Part shown: piece by piece, positions 46,201 through 57,424 of the stretch | Position numbering within the stretch: position 1 is the first letter of the stretch | How the letters are laid out: each line of letters begins with the position of its first letter | Origin: Capitulum mitella | Lineage: Eukaryota > Arthropoda > Thecostraca > Pollicipedomorpha > Pollicipedidae | Reading direction: 5' to 3' | Assembly (NCBI GenBank): GCA_030062745.1 | Contig: CP099854.1 | Coordinates: forward strand, 9,946,014 to 10,010,013 | DNA: 64,000 nt | Position numbers and translations under genes: made by a program | The notes under the pieces: model-generated | Seen by the model: only the letters and a program-made list of their open reading frames with translations | What the model was told of the DNA's origin: nothing | The model's database searches: none

Positions 46201-47018
46201 TATTCCACTTGTGAACGGCTAACATCCTCCGTTGCATCTTACTTATGACCATGTTTTTATAGCTAATTTGTCTTTTCAAGGGTGCTGAAGAGGCACTAAA
46301 GCACCTTTTTTAGTCTTTTATTTCACAATAATAAAATCCATATCAGTCATGTTTTTCTGAGTCCTTCGTCGTTTGGTATTAAAAAAAAACGTCATGGGTA
46401 TCAGGAATCTTACCTCCACGCATGCGCACGTACACAAACTAATACACACACATAATTTCAAAACAAAACAAGAAGTTCGCGAGACCGAAACGAGCTCTGA
46501 ACGGAGACCATTATGTTCAGGGCGGATACTTCGAGAGGCATTGTTGATCAAACCCAGTCGATAGATGTCCGCTGTTTGTCGCATTTTGCATGCGTCCGCT
46601 CCAGCGCCGGTTGTTCCCGCTCCGTCGGCGCCGCGGGCAATGAGCAGGAATTCGTTGGTTTGAACATTGTGGCTAACACTGGTAGAATACCCGCCGCGGC
46701 TGTTGTCCCGGCGCCGCCGACTCTACAACGGCTGGTGAGGGCAGTGGGCAGCTAGCGGAGTGTTTGGGGTAAGCGCTTTTTGTTTCTTCCCTTTGTATAT
46801 GGAATGCGTTTTACAACCACAAAGCAGCATAAAAGACTTAAAACCCACGTTCGCTTGGTTTTCACTGCATTTAAAGAAGTAACGGAATAACGAAGTAACG
46901 GTAACTTCCGTTACTTTTGAAGGCAGAGAAACGGAGTAACGAGTAACGGTCTGGCTTTTTTGAGTAACGTAGTAACGAGTAACGAAATCATATTTTTTAG
47001 TAACGATGCCCACCTATG

Positions 47019-47729
47019 TTCATTTCATAATATCTTGGCGACAAGAAAAATCACTACGACCGCCACCTATCAGAAGTCGTTACCAAACGGGCTGCCAATC
47101 CTTGGCTACAGATGACGCTTACGTGTAAAATCCTTCAGATAGGCTCACGTGGTCGCACCGCCGAATGACGGTCACCAGTTTTATAGCAAGGTCACAACTA
47201 CCCGATTCACTCGACCCAGACAATGTCCCACTGGTCCGCCCCGCACGAACAGTGTACAATGGGAGGAAACGCGTGCATTTTGACTTGCCGTTTCAAACTT
47301 CAGGGGTAAACAGAGATCGGATGTTGAAGAGAGAGAAACAAAGACATGCAGCAACGCAACGCCTGGTTTATGTGGGAATATCAAGTTAGGCACGGGTCGA
47401 GAACAGCCCACTCCTTCATGGACACTGCACGTTGCATAGTGGCGCTTGAACAGGGGCGCAGCCAGGATTCCGCCCATGGAGGCCAAATCGGATCAAGGGG
47501 GCTCTCGTAACCAATGGGGACCCTCGCCAAGGGCCCAGGCGCGGATTTCGCGAAGGCGCAGGGGAAAGGGGGTGGAGGCGAAAGGTCAGCGGGGGGCCCC
47601 ATTTTTTTGTCCCTCATATATGAAAAATGACGTAATTTTTCCCTTTTTTCCGCACAAAAATAACCGAAAAAAATCTAATGCGTCACCTTATTTAAAAATT
47701 CTGCGATTTGCCCATCTTACCGTGTCAAG
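47019..47729. other. No feature seen
   Basis: Non-coding DNA between the hAT end and the tandem arrays. Confidence 0.4.
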
Positions 47730-48540
47730 ATCTCACTGACACTCCCGGAGGCCCTCTGACTACATCAAGAACCTTCAGAACTCACAGGGGCCCCTGTGAG
47801 CCACCTGGCGGTCTCACAGACACTCTGCCGTATTTGGGCCTTGCTTTGGTCTCAGGGACCCTTTGGAAGCTTCAGGGGCCTTCTGTGCGTCTCAGAGGTC
47901 ATCTAATCCTACAGGAGGCCTCTCTGACTGCATGAAAAGCCCGTCAGGTTCTTAAAGAGACCCCGTGAAACTCATACGGAGCCTCTTCAGGGCTCCTTTT
48001 AAGTCTGAGAAGGACCCCTTCTCAGGCTCAGGGGGAGGGAACAATTGCCCCAACTGCTCGCCCTTTGGATCCGCGCACGGCCATCGTAATCAGTGGGCCC
48101 CCATGTGGTTAAAATTACTGTCGGTTTGTAGAGGGGCCCCGCTGAAGTGTAAAGGGGACTCATGATCGCCTGTGAAGACGTTCCTGCCGACCTGTAGGGT
48201 GCCTCTTACAGGTCGGCAGGGACATCTTTACAGGAAAGCAGGGGCCTCTGAATGATCGTTTAGGGGCCACTGATGGCCTGGGGAGCACTGCCTGTCTGTA
48301 GAGGGCATCCTATCTGCCTTTAAAGGGCCCCTGTCGGCCTCTGGAGGCAGGGGCAGGGGCCTTCTTCCAGGCCGAAAGGTCCCTGCAGAGCCCGAAAGGG
48401 TCCCTTTATGGACCGGCAAGGGGCCCTCCCGAGACAAGCAGTGAACTCCCCTACAAGCTAGCAGGGGCCACTAAACGCCCATTCGGACCACGGGCCTCTC
48501 TTCAAAGCTCACAAAGCCTTCTTGTAAATTCAGAGTCCAT
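47730..48540. repeat. Degenerate GGGGCCCCT-type minisatellite
   Basis: Imperfect ~30-40 base units around CAGGGGCC(T/C)CTGT and AGGGTCCCT. They contain a perfect 14-bp inverted repeat at 48,183-48,220. The theme resembles the shorter array at 7,795 but units are not clearly the same. Confidence 0.6.
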
Positions 48541-48609
48541 TTTCTTTAGGTTCGTAAGCATTTGTTAGTGCTTAAAATATTTTTATTTTGTTTTAATTTT
48601 GTCTGTTTC

Positions 48610-48648
48610 GGACAGCGTAAGATGCCCTGCGGGCGTCTTACGCTATCC
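48610..48648. repeat. Inverted repeat, 18-bp stem, 3-base loop
   Basis: GACAGCGTAAGATGCCC and GGGCGTCTTACGCTATC pair around TGC with only two non-Watson-Crick positions. No promoter or known RNA family is recognised. Confidence 0.7.
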
Positions 48649-48889
48649 AAAGAACTGGGGCTCGTTCGGCCGTCAGGGAGACCCGCTTGGTCTCCAGGGG
48701 GGGGGGGCATAGCTCCTTTGACCCTTTTAGCTACGCCACTGTGCCTAAAATGACTATCCGAAAACATTTGCCATTGTTAGTGACGCCGTTGCACCAAAAA
48801 ATACCAGGTTAATTTGATCAGGGTTGAGTTTTAAGCCATTCGAACCTGGGTCGTATATATGGTTGATGTCATTCGGCCATGGCATGCAT

Positions 48890-49700
48890 CCATGGCATCG
48901 GCCTTAGAGGCCGAAGGCGTCCCTGTCGGACATGCCGATTACCGGTTAACAGGACGTCTTCGACGCCCTGTTAGCCTGGAATTATTCCCTTCGACGACTC
49001 GAGGCGTCGAAGGGCGACTCATGAGGTCTAAAAATGTCCCGAAGATGGGAAAAGAATAACTCGACGCAATGTAATGGCCATGAAGATCCAAGGGATGTCG
49101 ACTTAAGTCCCGGAGAGGCGTCCTTCCCCTAGAGTCCAAAGGGCGCCTCTGAGCTCTGAACACATCCACAGGCTAAAAAGATGCGCTGAGTAATAAAATG
49201 ACGTCCCGAACTCTTGGAGGGTTGCCCTCGAGGGCTCAAAGGGCACCCATGTGGTCTGAAAATATGCCCGATGACTAGACAAACGTCCTAAAGAATAAAA
49301 ACGCACCTCAGACCATGGACGGGCGCTCCTGAAGACTTAAAAGGATGTCCCTGTATTCCGAAAATATGTTTTGAAGGCTAGAAGAGCGTCCTAAAGAGTT
49401 TGGACGTTCCAAAACCTGGCAGGGCGCCTCTGGTGGCTTAAAGGGCGCACCTGGCGTATAGAAAGATGTCCTGAGGTTTAGAAGAACGTCCTAAAAAACA
49501 GGATGGCGCCCAAACCCTGGGATGGTCCCCCTCGTGACTTCCGACGTCATTTCTAAGGCCTGAAAATGTGTCTCGATGGCTGGAAGGACGCCCTAAATAC
49601 TAAAAAGGCGCCCCAAACTCTTGAGGGTGCCCCAAGGGCTCAAGGGGTGACCCGGTGGTCTGAAAATATTCCCGAAGTCTACAACGTCTTAAAAAAAAAA
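48890..49700. repeat. ~100-bp degenerate satellite, about 6-8 units
   Basis: The landmark CGTCCTAAA-type block recurs at 49,284, 49,387, 49,487, 49,589 and 49,685, a period of 96-103 bases. Units also share GGTGCCCC...AGGGCTCAAAGGG and GTCTGAAAATAT. Earlier units (48,890-49,280) are more diverged. Confidence 0.75.
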
Positions 49701-50843
49701 ATTGCACCCGAGATCCGAGAGGACGCAATAATTGAAGATAACAGTACAAAAATACATACAAAAAATCGTGACGAAATATGTATCACTTGAGCTGTCGTCC
49801 TCCATCATAGGTATTAGCGTCCTCAGAGCTGGTGGTGTCCCCCTGAAGGATGATGGCATCTCCCTTGATCCATCTGTAAATGCGTCCCTAGTTTGAACTG
49901 AACGTGTCCTCAGTGTGCTGCATGTACTCCTCAGCCTGAGCCTTTAGAACGCAAAGGTCCAGGGAGTCAGGGGTGCACTGTCTAGAAGATGAGTGTGGTC
50001 TGCGGAGGAAAGGAAATGTCCATGAGAGATACTATGTGAGATTGCTGATGAACATCAAGAATAGAACAGGACCGACAGTCGAGCTTTGTGAGTCACCGCT
50101 AGGGCGAGGTCACCAAGGCAGCAGTGTCCCTCGGAGCAGAGTTGCGGTTTTGTATAAGTAATTTTATCTTTATTTTTTGGTGGGAGAAGGTGCTGCAACC
50201 TAGCGTGCCCCCAATGCGAATTTTGCAATGGATTTATCCCATTTTATTTCGATTGACGTCTATTACTATTGCTGTTTTTTTGGTTATCAGCTACCAAATG
50301 ACAAATTATGTCTGTCATGTTAAAAGTTGCCGAAAGTATTAGGGCCAAGACAATATCACCTTTGGAGGGACCGAGATCTACGTTGGGCGGAGGGCCCCCG
50401 CAAAAGAATAAATTCAAACTGACTCCCGCGCCTCGTACGGTCTGCCTGCAGCCACTCAAGTAGCTACCGAACTACGCCAAGAAGACGACGCACCATTCCA
50501 GCTTAACAAACTAGCCGAAAAAGAAAAAAAAAACGGCCAAAAGGCCTATTCGTGGCCTTTGGGCTTTCACCGCATTAGTGTGCCACGTGTACCGGCCGGC
50601 TGTTAGCATTTGTCAAATCGTCCTGTGAGGAAAACTGAGGGATGGAAAAAAAACAAAACGTGGAGCTTAGTTGGAGGGCTTGGACATCTGATTTGAACGT
50701 TGACGCGTATTTGCAACTCCTGTGGTTTTCCCAGAATGATAACTGAGTTTCTGGTGTGTTTCTACCGGAAGTTTTGTCGGGAAATATGCCATCCTTTGGG
50801 AGACTTTATTTTTAGGCGAGAACAAATGCCGCTGGTCGGAATT
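49701..50843. other. No feature seen
   Basis: Non-coding DNA; open frames have no recognisable domain. Confidence 0.4.
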
Positions 50844-52054
50844 TTAACCCTATTCCCGGCATTGGGGACTGAATCTGATCCCCCTCTCGGGTTCTTCGCT
50901 TGCTAATTCCAGGGTTTTTAACGCCGCTCCACGAAACTTCGTGACTTTTCCTAGCCATTCTTTCTACGCGCCGTAACAAAATCTCAATTTTTTTTTGCTC
51001 AGGGGCGGAGCCAGGCAACGCTTTTGGGAGGCATCTCAGGCCATTCTTGGTCATGTTGAGGGTAAAAGGAAAATGTCTGCCAAAAACGGAGTTTTTAAGA
51101 TAAAACTTAAAACTTTGAATGGTTGTATAGCTAAATAGTCGGGCAATCTGCAAACGTAATTTGCTCATCTGAGGTAACTTTACAAGGTCAGGTCAAGGTC
51201 AAAAGTCAAAATTTGTTTTTTTTTGCAATAATTTCGACGCTGTTTTTTCAAATGCCAAACCCGAAACATGTATGACGTAGAACGGTGCCCTCTACTTGTG
51301 TATCAAGTTTCAGCTTGATATCAGGTCGGGTCAAGGAGCTATGACCTAAAATGTCAATGCGCATACCCTGTATCGCAATAGCCATAAAATGAAATTTTTG
51401 GAATAGAGTGAATTCGACTGAAAACGTGTACAGTTAGTATTAAATGCATGCAAGATCATTCCAAGTGACCCCAAGGTTACTGGAGGTCATTTAAGGTCAA
51501 AGGTCACAAGTTGATCCGAGGAACGTGTGACCATGACAGTTTCCCCTTTTTCATGTCCCTGGCACCGCCTGTGCTAACATTATACAAACACTGTGATGCG
51601 ATTTGTACTTCTTTAGCATAAAATGACTAGCAGAAGCCAAAAAAGGGTGTTTGCCTCTTTTGTTCATTCAGTTGTTAGAAAACTAATCCTCCTATTTTTG
51701 AAACCCTGTGAACGCCCATGAATTTTCTCAAAATTTCAGATTTTTGTGTTCATGGTAAAAGCCCTATCCATAATCTCTCGATTCATGCCAGTTTCATTGA
51801 AATAGGTAGAAAAACAACGGAGTTATAAGAAGTCCAAAAATATCCCTTATTTTGACATTTTTGCCCCCCTGTATCCAGACATTTCAATATTTTGAAAGTT
51901 TCTTTTTGTAAAAATGTAGTTCACGTCATGGCAAATCGATTGCCGTTTGTTGCGATGAAATCGGACTAGTAGTTTTCGAGATCTCGGGGGGGGGCGAATC
52001 CGCCCCCCTGTCGGGAATTGACCATACCGTCTAGCCCTCCGGGAATAGGATTAA
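50844..52054 (+). mobile_element. Family A copy 4
   Basis: Bounded by TTAACCCTATTCCCGG and CCGGGAATAGGATTAA (one change in the right end). Colinear with copies 1 and 3. The DR1 is kept at 51,494-51,506. It lies about 220 bases before the long-TIR element. Confidence 0.85.
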
Positions 52055-52535
52055 GCAAATCCTAACTGGCAACGAGAGTCGGCTTCTGCAGGAATGCCAC
52101 GGGGCTAGTCCCAGCTTCAAGGTCAACTTCCCCAACGCGACGCTTGTCCGTCGCCCCAGAGAGGGATTAACAAAGGGGTGACAAAGGGGGCAGTAATGGC
52201 GGATCATCTGGAATTTCAGGCGAGGCTGGACCTTGAGCCATGGCCACATTCCCAGGAAGCAGACATTAGGATGAGGGTCATTCCATGCCAACCGAACCGA
52301 TAAAAGGTGCAACTGTACCTTTAATCAGAATTTAATGAGATGATGTGTAAAAGGTTGTTTCATGCCCTTATCACGATTCTGATGTTTACAGACTTCTATT
52401 AACCATTCGCTGCGGACAATGACGTCAGAATATAACGTCACAGCATGCAGCGCATCTTAAAATGCACCTTGTCTGGGGAGCCATTAAGATTTTCGCAGGT
52501 CTAAAAACGGCGTTATTTAGAAATTTTTCAATTTT

Positions 52536-53766
52536 TTAACCCGTCCGGACCGGGAGGGGGGGCAGTTGACTGTTCCCCTGAGCTTTTTCTGAGATTGCGA
52601 GACAACGAACAAACAAAGAGTCACGAAACTTTGTGTACCTTTTGCATCATCAATTTTACATCTCGTGTCAAAATTTTGACCTCAGGTCAGGTCAGGTGCC
52701 TGACCTAGGTCACGTCAAACAGATCCATTTCCAAAAATAGTTTAGCGCCCTGTAACGTTTTCGCAAAACAAGATGTTTCAATAATACTTTCAGGGATTAG
52801 TGATCGTGATAGATGCAACAAATCTGCTATCTCAGATTTTTCGGAACTTTCCGGGTCATTGACCTAAGGTCAAGGCCATTTTTAACACATGTCGTCGTTT
52901 TCCGGAAATCGACGAAATATTTCATAACATTTTTAGTGTGGAGTGAAGCAGATATCTAGTTACCGTCATTGGGCAAAGTATCAATGACTTCTAGCCATTG
53001 ACCTGAGGTCAGGGCACGAATAACTGTAGTGAGCCAAAATGTACCACTGTCAAAATCGAGGATGAATTGCTCAGAATGTGTTGAAAATGGCAGAACTAGC
53101 TTGCACAGACGTAAGTAATACCACGAACCTCAAAGAGTTTGAAAAAGTAGCATGTTTTGGAAAAGAGGGTCCTCGCAAATAAAGCTCCGCCATTTGTGTA
53201 GACTGGTAATTAAGGAATTTTTCCAAAATTTAAGCATGATAAACCAGCACAAGAACCACAAAGAGCAACAAAATTGACATAGATGGTCTTTTTTGGCGAA
53301 AATAAAGGAACGCTAAAATCAGTTCCCGTCAATTTGGTACTGCTTACTTACGGCATCGGCGCACGCCTACAGCTGGCGCTAGAATTGCCGTGTCCTTAAC
53401 ACAACGTTTCGGCATATATATTGAACAAATATGGGGAAATTAGACGTGTATCGGCATCCGGGGACCTTTACTTGTGTGCTGGTGCCTTTACCTATGCGTT
53501 ATTAGTCCCAGCCCTTGAGATTCAGGCCATTTCTCGGTCTGATGCAGTCCGCTATGAGAAAACATATATAGGGCGTAAATTGGCTTACATATTATCTAAA
53601 ACTAAAAATGAGACCAGTTTCGAGCTCTACTCGTCACAAGCTTTCCAACGGTATGCTTATTTTTATCGCGCGACCAACCATTCGTGAGTTAGAGTAGGGG
53701 GGACGGCCAACTGCCCTCCCCCAATCGCGCATGTTCGAAACCGACCGACGGTCGTGCGCAGGTTAA
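52536..53766 (+). mobile_element. Family B copy 2, nested in the long-TIR element
   Basis: Starts TTAACCCGTCCGGACCGGGA and ends GCGCAGGTTAA. G-run palindromes lie near both ends, and an AGGTCA/TGACCT cluster at about 52,677-52,716. It has a single copy of the segment that is duplicated in copy 1. The inverted-repeat arm of the host transposon resumes immediately after the right TTAA. Confidence 0.8.
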
Positions 53767-54299
53767 TTAGACATTGTGTTTTAAGTTGTGTGCAGGCAAC
53801 AAATTTCTGAAATAAATCAGCTCTGTTTTGCACAATTAAAGTAAACAATTGTGGTTTATGAAAAGCAGTTTCAACCGACTCTCTTCAAACCATAATATTC
53901 GTAACCTACGTGCAGTTCTGCTCCGGACTCCGTGATGAATACAATGGGACATTGGCAGCAACAATAAATAACCCTGAAGCTGGCCGTGTCGAGTTATGCG
54001 GGCGATGGCCGAGGTCATTGGAACCGTTATACGGCCGTGCTGATTACTTATGGCATCCAGTAGATGGCTGCTCTATGAACAGGGACGAACAGCAATGGTG
54101 GAGACAGGTACACTTTATTCGTGCTGCAGGTATTTCAGAAAATATTGGATTACGCCATATTTCAGGGATACATCTAACTGGTGCGCACTTCGTCATCGGT
54201 CGTCGTTGATACATCCGACTCAGCATGTTTTAAACGTTTTGTATAATGCGTTTGATGATGTCTCACACTAAGTTACGCTGGTCGAGTCTCTTGGTGTGA

Positions 54300-55598
54300 A
54301 TGTGTGAACCCCCTGGTACCATTGAAAGAACTGGCTGTCGAAAACCTTTCACCTTGCTTTCCGTCTCTGTGATGTCTGCTTCTGTCATGTCGATGAAGTC
54401 GATTCTTGTGCGCAGAATGACACGCCACATGATTCATTAGTTGGCGCACAGATTGGTGATTTGGTTTGCATCAGAATGAAGGTGATGTATGCGTTTGCCT
54501 TCTGGAAATTGGAAAATTTTATGAAAATACTGGGAATCGAAAGGTCTAATGTACTGATGCTTGATTCATAAAATATCTGACTACATGCTTCACATCTTGA
54601 CAGCTGATAGGTACCATTTTCGGACTAAAGCATATTGAAAGGGATAATGCATTATTTGACAAAATAGCAATGCAAATGTTTGAACGTCAGGACAGTAATC
54701 GATATACCATCACTTTGCATGGTGACTTTACGGAAATCGAACATGGCCTGGGGCGTGAATATTTGCTCGGTCTCGGGTCGGTGTATGCTGGCACGCGCCG
54801 TCAGACATTTGACGGTCCCGCCGTTTCTGTCACAAGGGCTTTTTTTCGTGAAAAGTGGCAAAGATACGTCGCTCGCGATCTCGGCCAAAATCTTCCTAGT
54901 GCAAACACACCTTTCCAATATTGTATTTCTTCTCATAATGCGAGGCGCGGCCGTCTGTGAAATACTAAATTTCCTTGATACCTCCGCTGTTTAATTTCAA
55001 GCAATTATATGCCTCCGTGTGGAACGCAAATACGAATTCAGGATTGTGTTAAGATCTGCCATTTATCAGTCAAATCACAAAATAACGTCTAGATTTTACA
55101 AGCTCACCAGCAGTGGTCGTATATACAACAAACGTGTGAATGGTCGCCCGGGCGTTTTCCCAGTGATAATCCTGGACTTCGTCTTGCATTAAAAATGAGC
55201 AATGCTTCGAAAATCGTACAGTTACCATTGCTTCACCTGGGGGATATTTGTTTCCAGGCCCCTTAGGGAGCTGTTTTGCACCTGGGCAATGTGGTGGCGA
55301 CGAAGCTGAACAGTTCAATTCGTTAGAGCGTCGATGGATTCTTTCACTCTGTGACGCATAAAGTTGTCCTGCCAGTGCTCACCCACTTCATGTATTCTAC
55401 CTCATCTACCTCAGATACCTGTTCCATATCAAGCAAATATGTCAGAGCACATTCGCAGTGGCATCTATAGCATTTTCGCAGCATGCAATGTTCTACGTAT
55501 GTGGAGCACATTGTTTTTAATACGCAGCCAGCTGTTGTTGTTAGATCGGTATGAGTTGCTCTTATCATAAATAGTCTGGATTTTGGTGGCAAATCCAC
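54300..55598 (-). pseudogene. Decayed transposase-like protein of the long-TIR element
   Basis: Minus-strand segments in shifting frames: a Cys/His-rich stretch and EVEYMKWVSTGRTTL (55,598-55,344); FLMQDEVQDYHWENARATIH then TFVVY (55,318-55,070); SPCDRNGGTVKCLTARASIH then FTPQAMFDF (54,936-54,652); and a weak YQGVHTFTP (about 54,330). From memory these match a widespread uncharacterised invertebrate protein family (sometimes labelled cc8L18.2-like) with blocks of the form DFxENYSFxxQDEVQxxHW and HGKxxCDGxGGTVKR. The family's Asp in DFxENYS appears replaced by Arg here (RFSKHCS). Stops and frame changes show it is dead. The enclosing terminal repeats make a transposase role plausible. Confidence 0.6.
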
Positions 55599-56583
55599 AC
55601 ACAGTCGGAGTGTGTGCCGCTAGTACCAGCCAGTACAGACCATGTAGGACGTAAACTAGCGAATGCTGAAAATCCTATGTTGCTTTTATCTTTACATTTT
55701 GGAATGCTCATATGACACTACACGGAATCCACGTTTTTTTTGTCAATTTTTTTTTCGCCGTGTTCTTCCCCAACAGTCTTATCATCTTTTTCCCGGGAGA
55801 AATCCTGCTGATGTTGTCTCGTTCGTGAAATTTATGCACAGTTTAAAACATACTGAGTCGGATGTACCAGAGACGACCGATGACAAAGTGCGCACCTGTT
55901 GCTTGTATCTGTGAAATATGGCACAATCCAATATCTTCGTAAATACATGCAATTCAAATGAGCTGAAACTGTGGTCACCAGCGTTGTTGGGCCCTGCTCA
56001 CAGGACAGCCATCTGGTGGACGCCATAAGCAATCAGGCCGGTCGCAGAGCGGGCGCCGACGACGCAGGCCGTTAACCGTAAAACTCGACACGGCCGGCTT
56101 CAGGGCTATTTAACACCATTCTGCATGTCTTTTTCTTTACCATGTTGTTAATGTTCCACTATATTTATTATTGGTTCCGGAGCAAATTTGCACGTAGATT
56201 ACGAATATTCAGTTTTGAAGAAAATCAGTGTCCGCCATTTTCCACTTATCACCGTTACTCATTTTCGTTATGCAAAACAGGACTGGGTTATGTTTCGATA
56301 TTTGCTATCTTGAACAGAGCAAAAATGCAATGTTTTGTATAAATAAAGTCGTTTTCAGACCTGCAAAATTCTTGTTTGCGCCTGAAAGAGAGTGCATTTT
56401 AAGGTGCGCCGCATGTTGTGACGTCATATTTTGGCGCCTCTGTCAACAGCAAATGGTTTACTAGAGAAGTCTGTAAGCATCAGAGTCGTAATCAGGGCAT
56501 GGGAAAATCCCGCACACACCATTTCATAAAAACCTGAGATGATGGTGTGCACTCAAACGGTTGATTTGGCATGGAATGACCCT

Positions 56584-57002
56584 TAGAGGACATGAAAACT
56601 ACGGCGACTGACAGATGACATTACGCCTTCAGAACAAGAAGTTGATGTCAAAACAGTGTTTCCGTCGTTCGTGTCTCATGTTGTGGCTAGAATCAGACTT
56701 TTCTGAGAAATGGCACGAAACAGAATGTTGCCTTAGTTTAACAAATTCTTCCCAGACTGGCGAAACAAAGTCAATGAACTCCGGCAAGAGATAAATACCT
56801 GGGGGTAGATTATCTTACGCCGATGGAGAATCCCCGTCCCCTGCGCTTAGCACATAATCTGAATCAGCCTTTGCACTGTTTTAAATAAAAATTGTAGGTG
56901 AATAATCATCGAACACTAGTACGAATAATTTCTTATTCATTTGCACTTTTAATCTTATTCATTTACACTTTTTGCACAGTGGCTTGTTTTAGTTTTTTCC
57001 GA
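56584..57002. other. No feature seen
   Basis: Non-coding DNA flanking the long-TIR element. Confidence 0.4.
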
Positions 57003-57135
57003 ACAGAAGAAAAGAAGTCTCTTTCTCTTGTTTTATTCATTCCTTTGCCTCTTCTCCTCCTTTCCTTCCTCCTTTCACAATTTCGTGCTTTCTTTTTTCT
57101 TACTTTCTTTATTTCATTTTCTCTCTTTATCTGCT
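57003..57135. repeat. Long polypyrimidine tract
   Basis: About 130 bases almost purely C/T on the plus strand, followed by an acceptor-like TTTGCAG at about 57,142-57,148. It may be a strong splice acceptor or a simple-sequence tract; no plus-strand exon is recognised after it. Confidence 0.6.
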
Positions 57136-57227
57136 CACCGTTTGCAGAGGTGATCCGTTTTACCACAAACAACGCTAATTCAGTCGTAAACATGACTCCA
57201 CGCAGAGGATAGCATGCAAAGACTAAC

Positions 57228-57424
57228 CTGCAAAGAGAGCTTATGAAAGCACCTGCAGACCCGGTTCCAGCTTTTGTTATCCTCACCACCATATGTTCTG
57301 CGGATGGCTCGACAGGTTGGATATGCGTCATGCCATTCCCGGAATTGGCGAGATCGGACGGAAAGACCAGACCGTTTCCAGCGGCGTCGACTCGCTGTTG
57401 TAAGTGGGAGTACCCCGCGGAAAA
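57228..57424 (-). CDS. Possible internal exon, unrecognised
   Basis: Between an acceptor (GTCCTACAG) and a donor (CAG|GTTAGT) a minus-strand frame is open for 65 codons and reads protein-like: SAGYSHLQQRVDAAGNGLVF, then MTHIQPVEPSAEHMVVRITK. No family is recognised. Similar protein-like but frame-broken text lies upstream at 58,440-58,680 (KIYELQSAVECDFIQDKPTS), so this may be a decaying or diverged gene on the minus strand. Confidence 0.3.

Larger units (their letters stand above)
43317..47018 (+). mobile_element. hAT-like DNA transposon (3.7 kb), degenerate
   Basis: Ends carry the inverted repeat CATAGGTGGGCA / TGCCCACCTATG. Both subterminal regions (43,333-43,520 and 46,874-47,000) are packed with GTTACTCC/AGTAACGG words in opposite orientation, a usual hAT organisation for transposase binding. 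The element contains a BED-finger exon but no recognisable DDE/dimerisation part, so it is non-autonomous. Two terminal fragments of TTAA-type elements sit inside it. No clear 8-bp target duplication was found at the ends. Confidence 0.7.
52274..56583 (-). mobile_element. DNA transposon with ~740-bp terminal inverted repeats and decayed transposase-like gene
   Basis: Left arm: 52,274-52,535 continuing at 53,767-~54,240. Right arm: ~55,840-56,583. The arms are inverted copies: both begin AGGGTCATTCCATGCCAA and share, in order, TGATGTTTACAGACTTCT-type, TGACGTCA, CTTAAAATGCAC, GCAGGTCT, AATATTCGTAA and CTACGTGCA blocks. A family B element is nested in the left arm. Between the arms is a broken minus-strand protein gene (listed separately). 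No convincing target duplication was found. Superfamily unknown to me. Confidence 0.8.
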
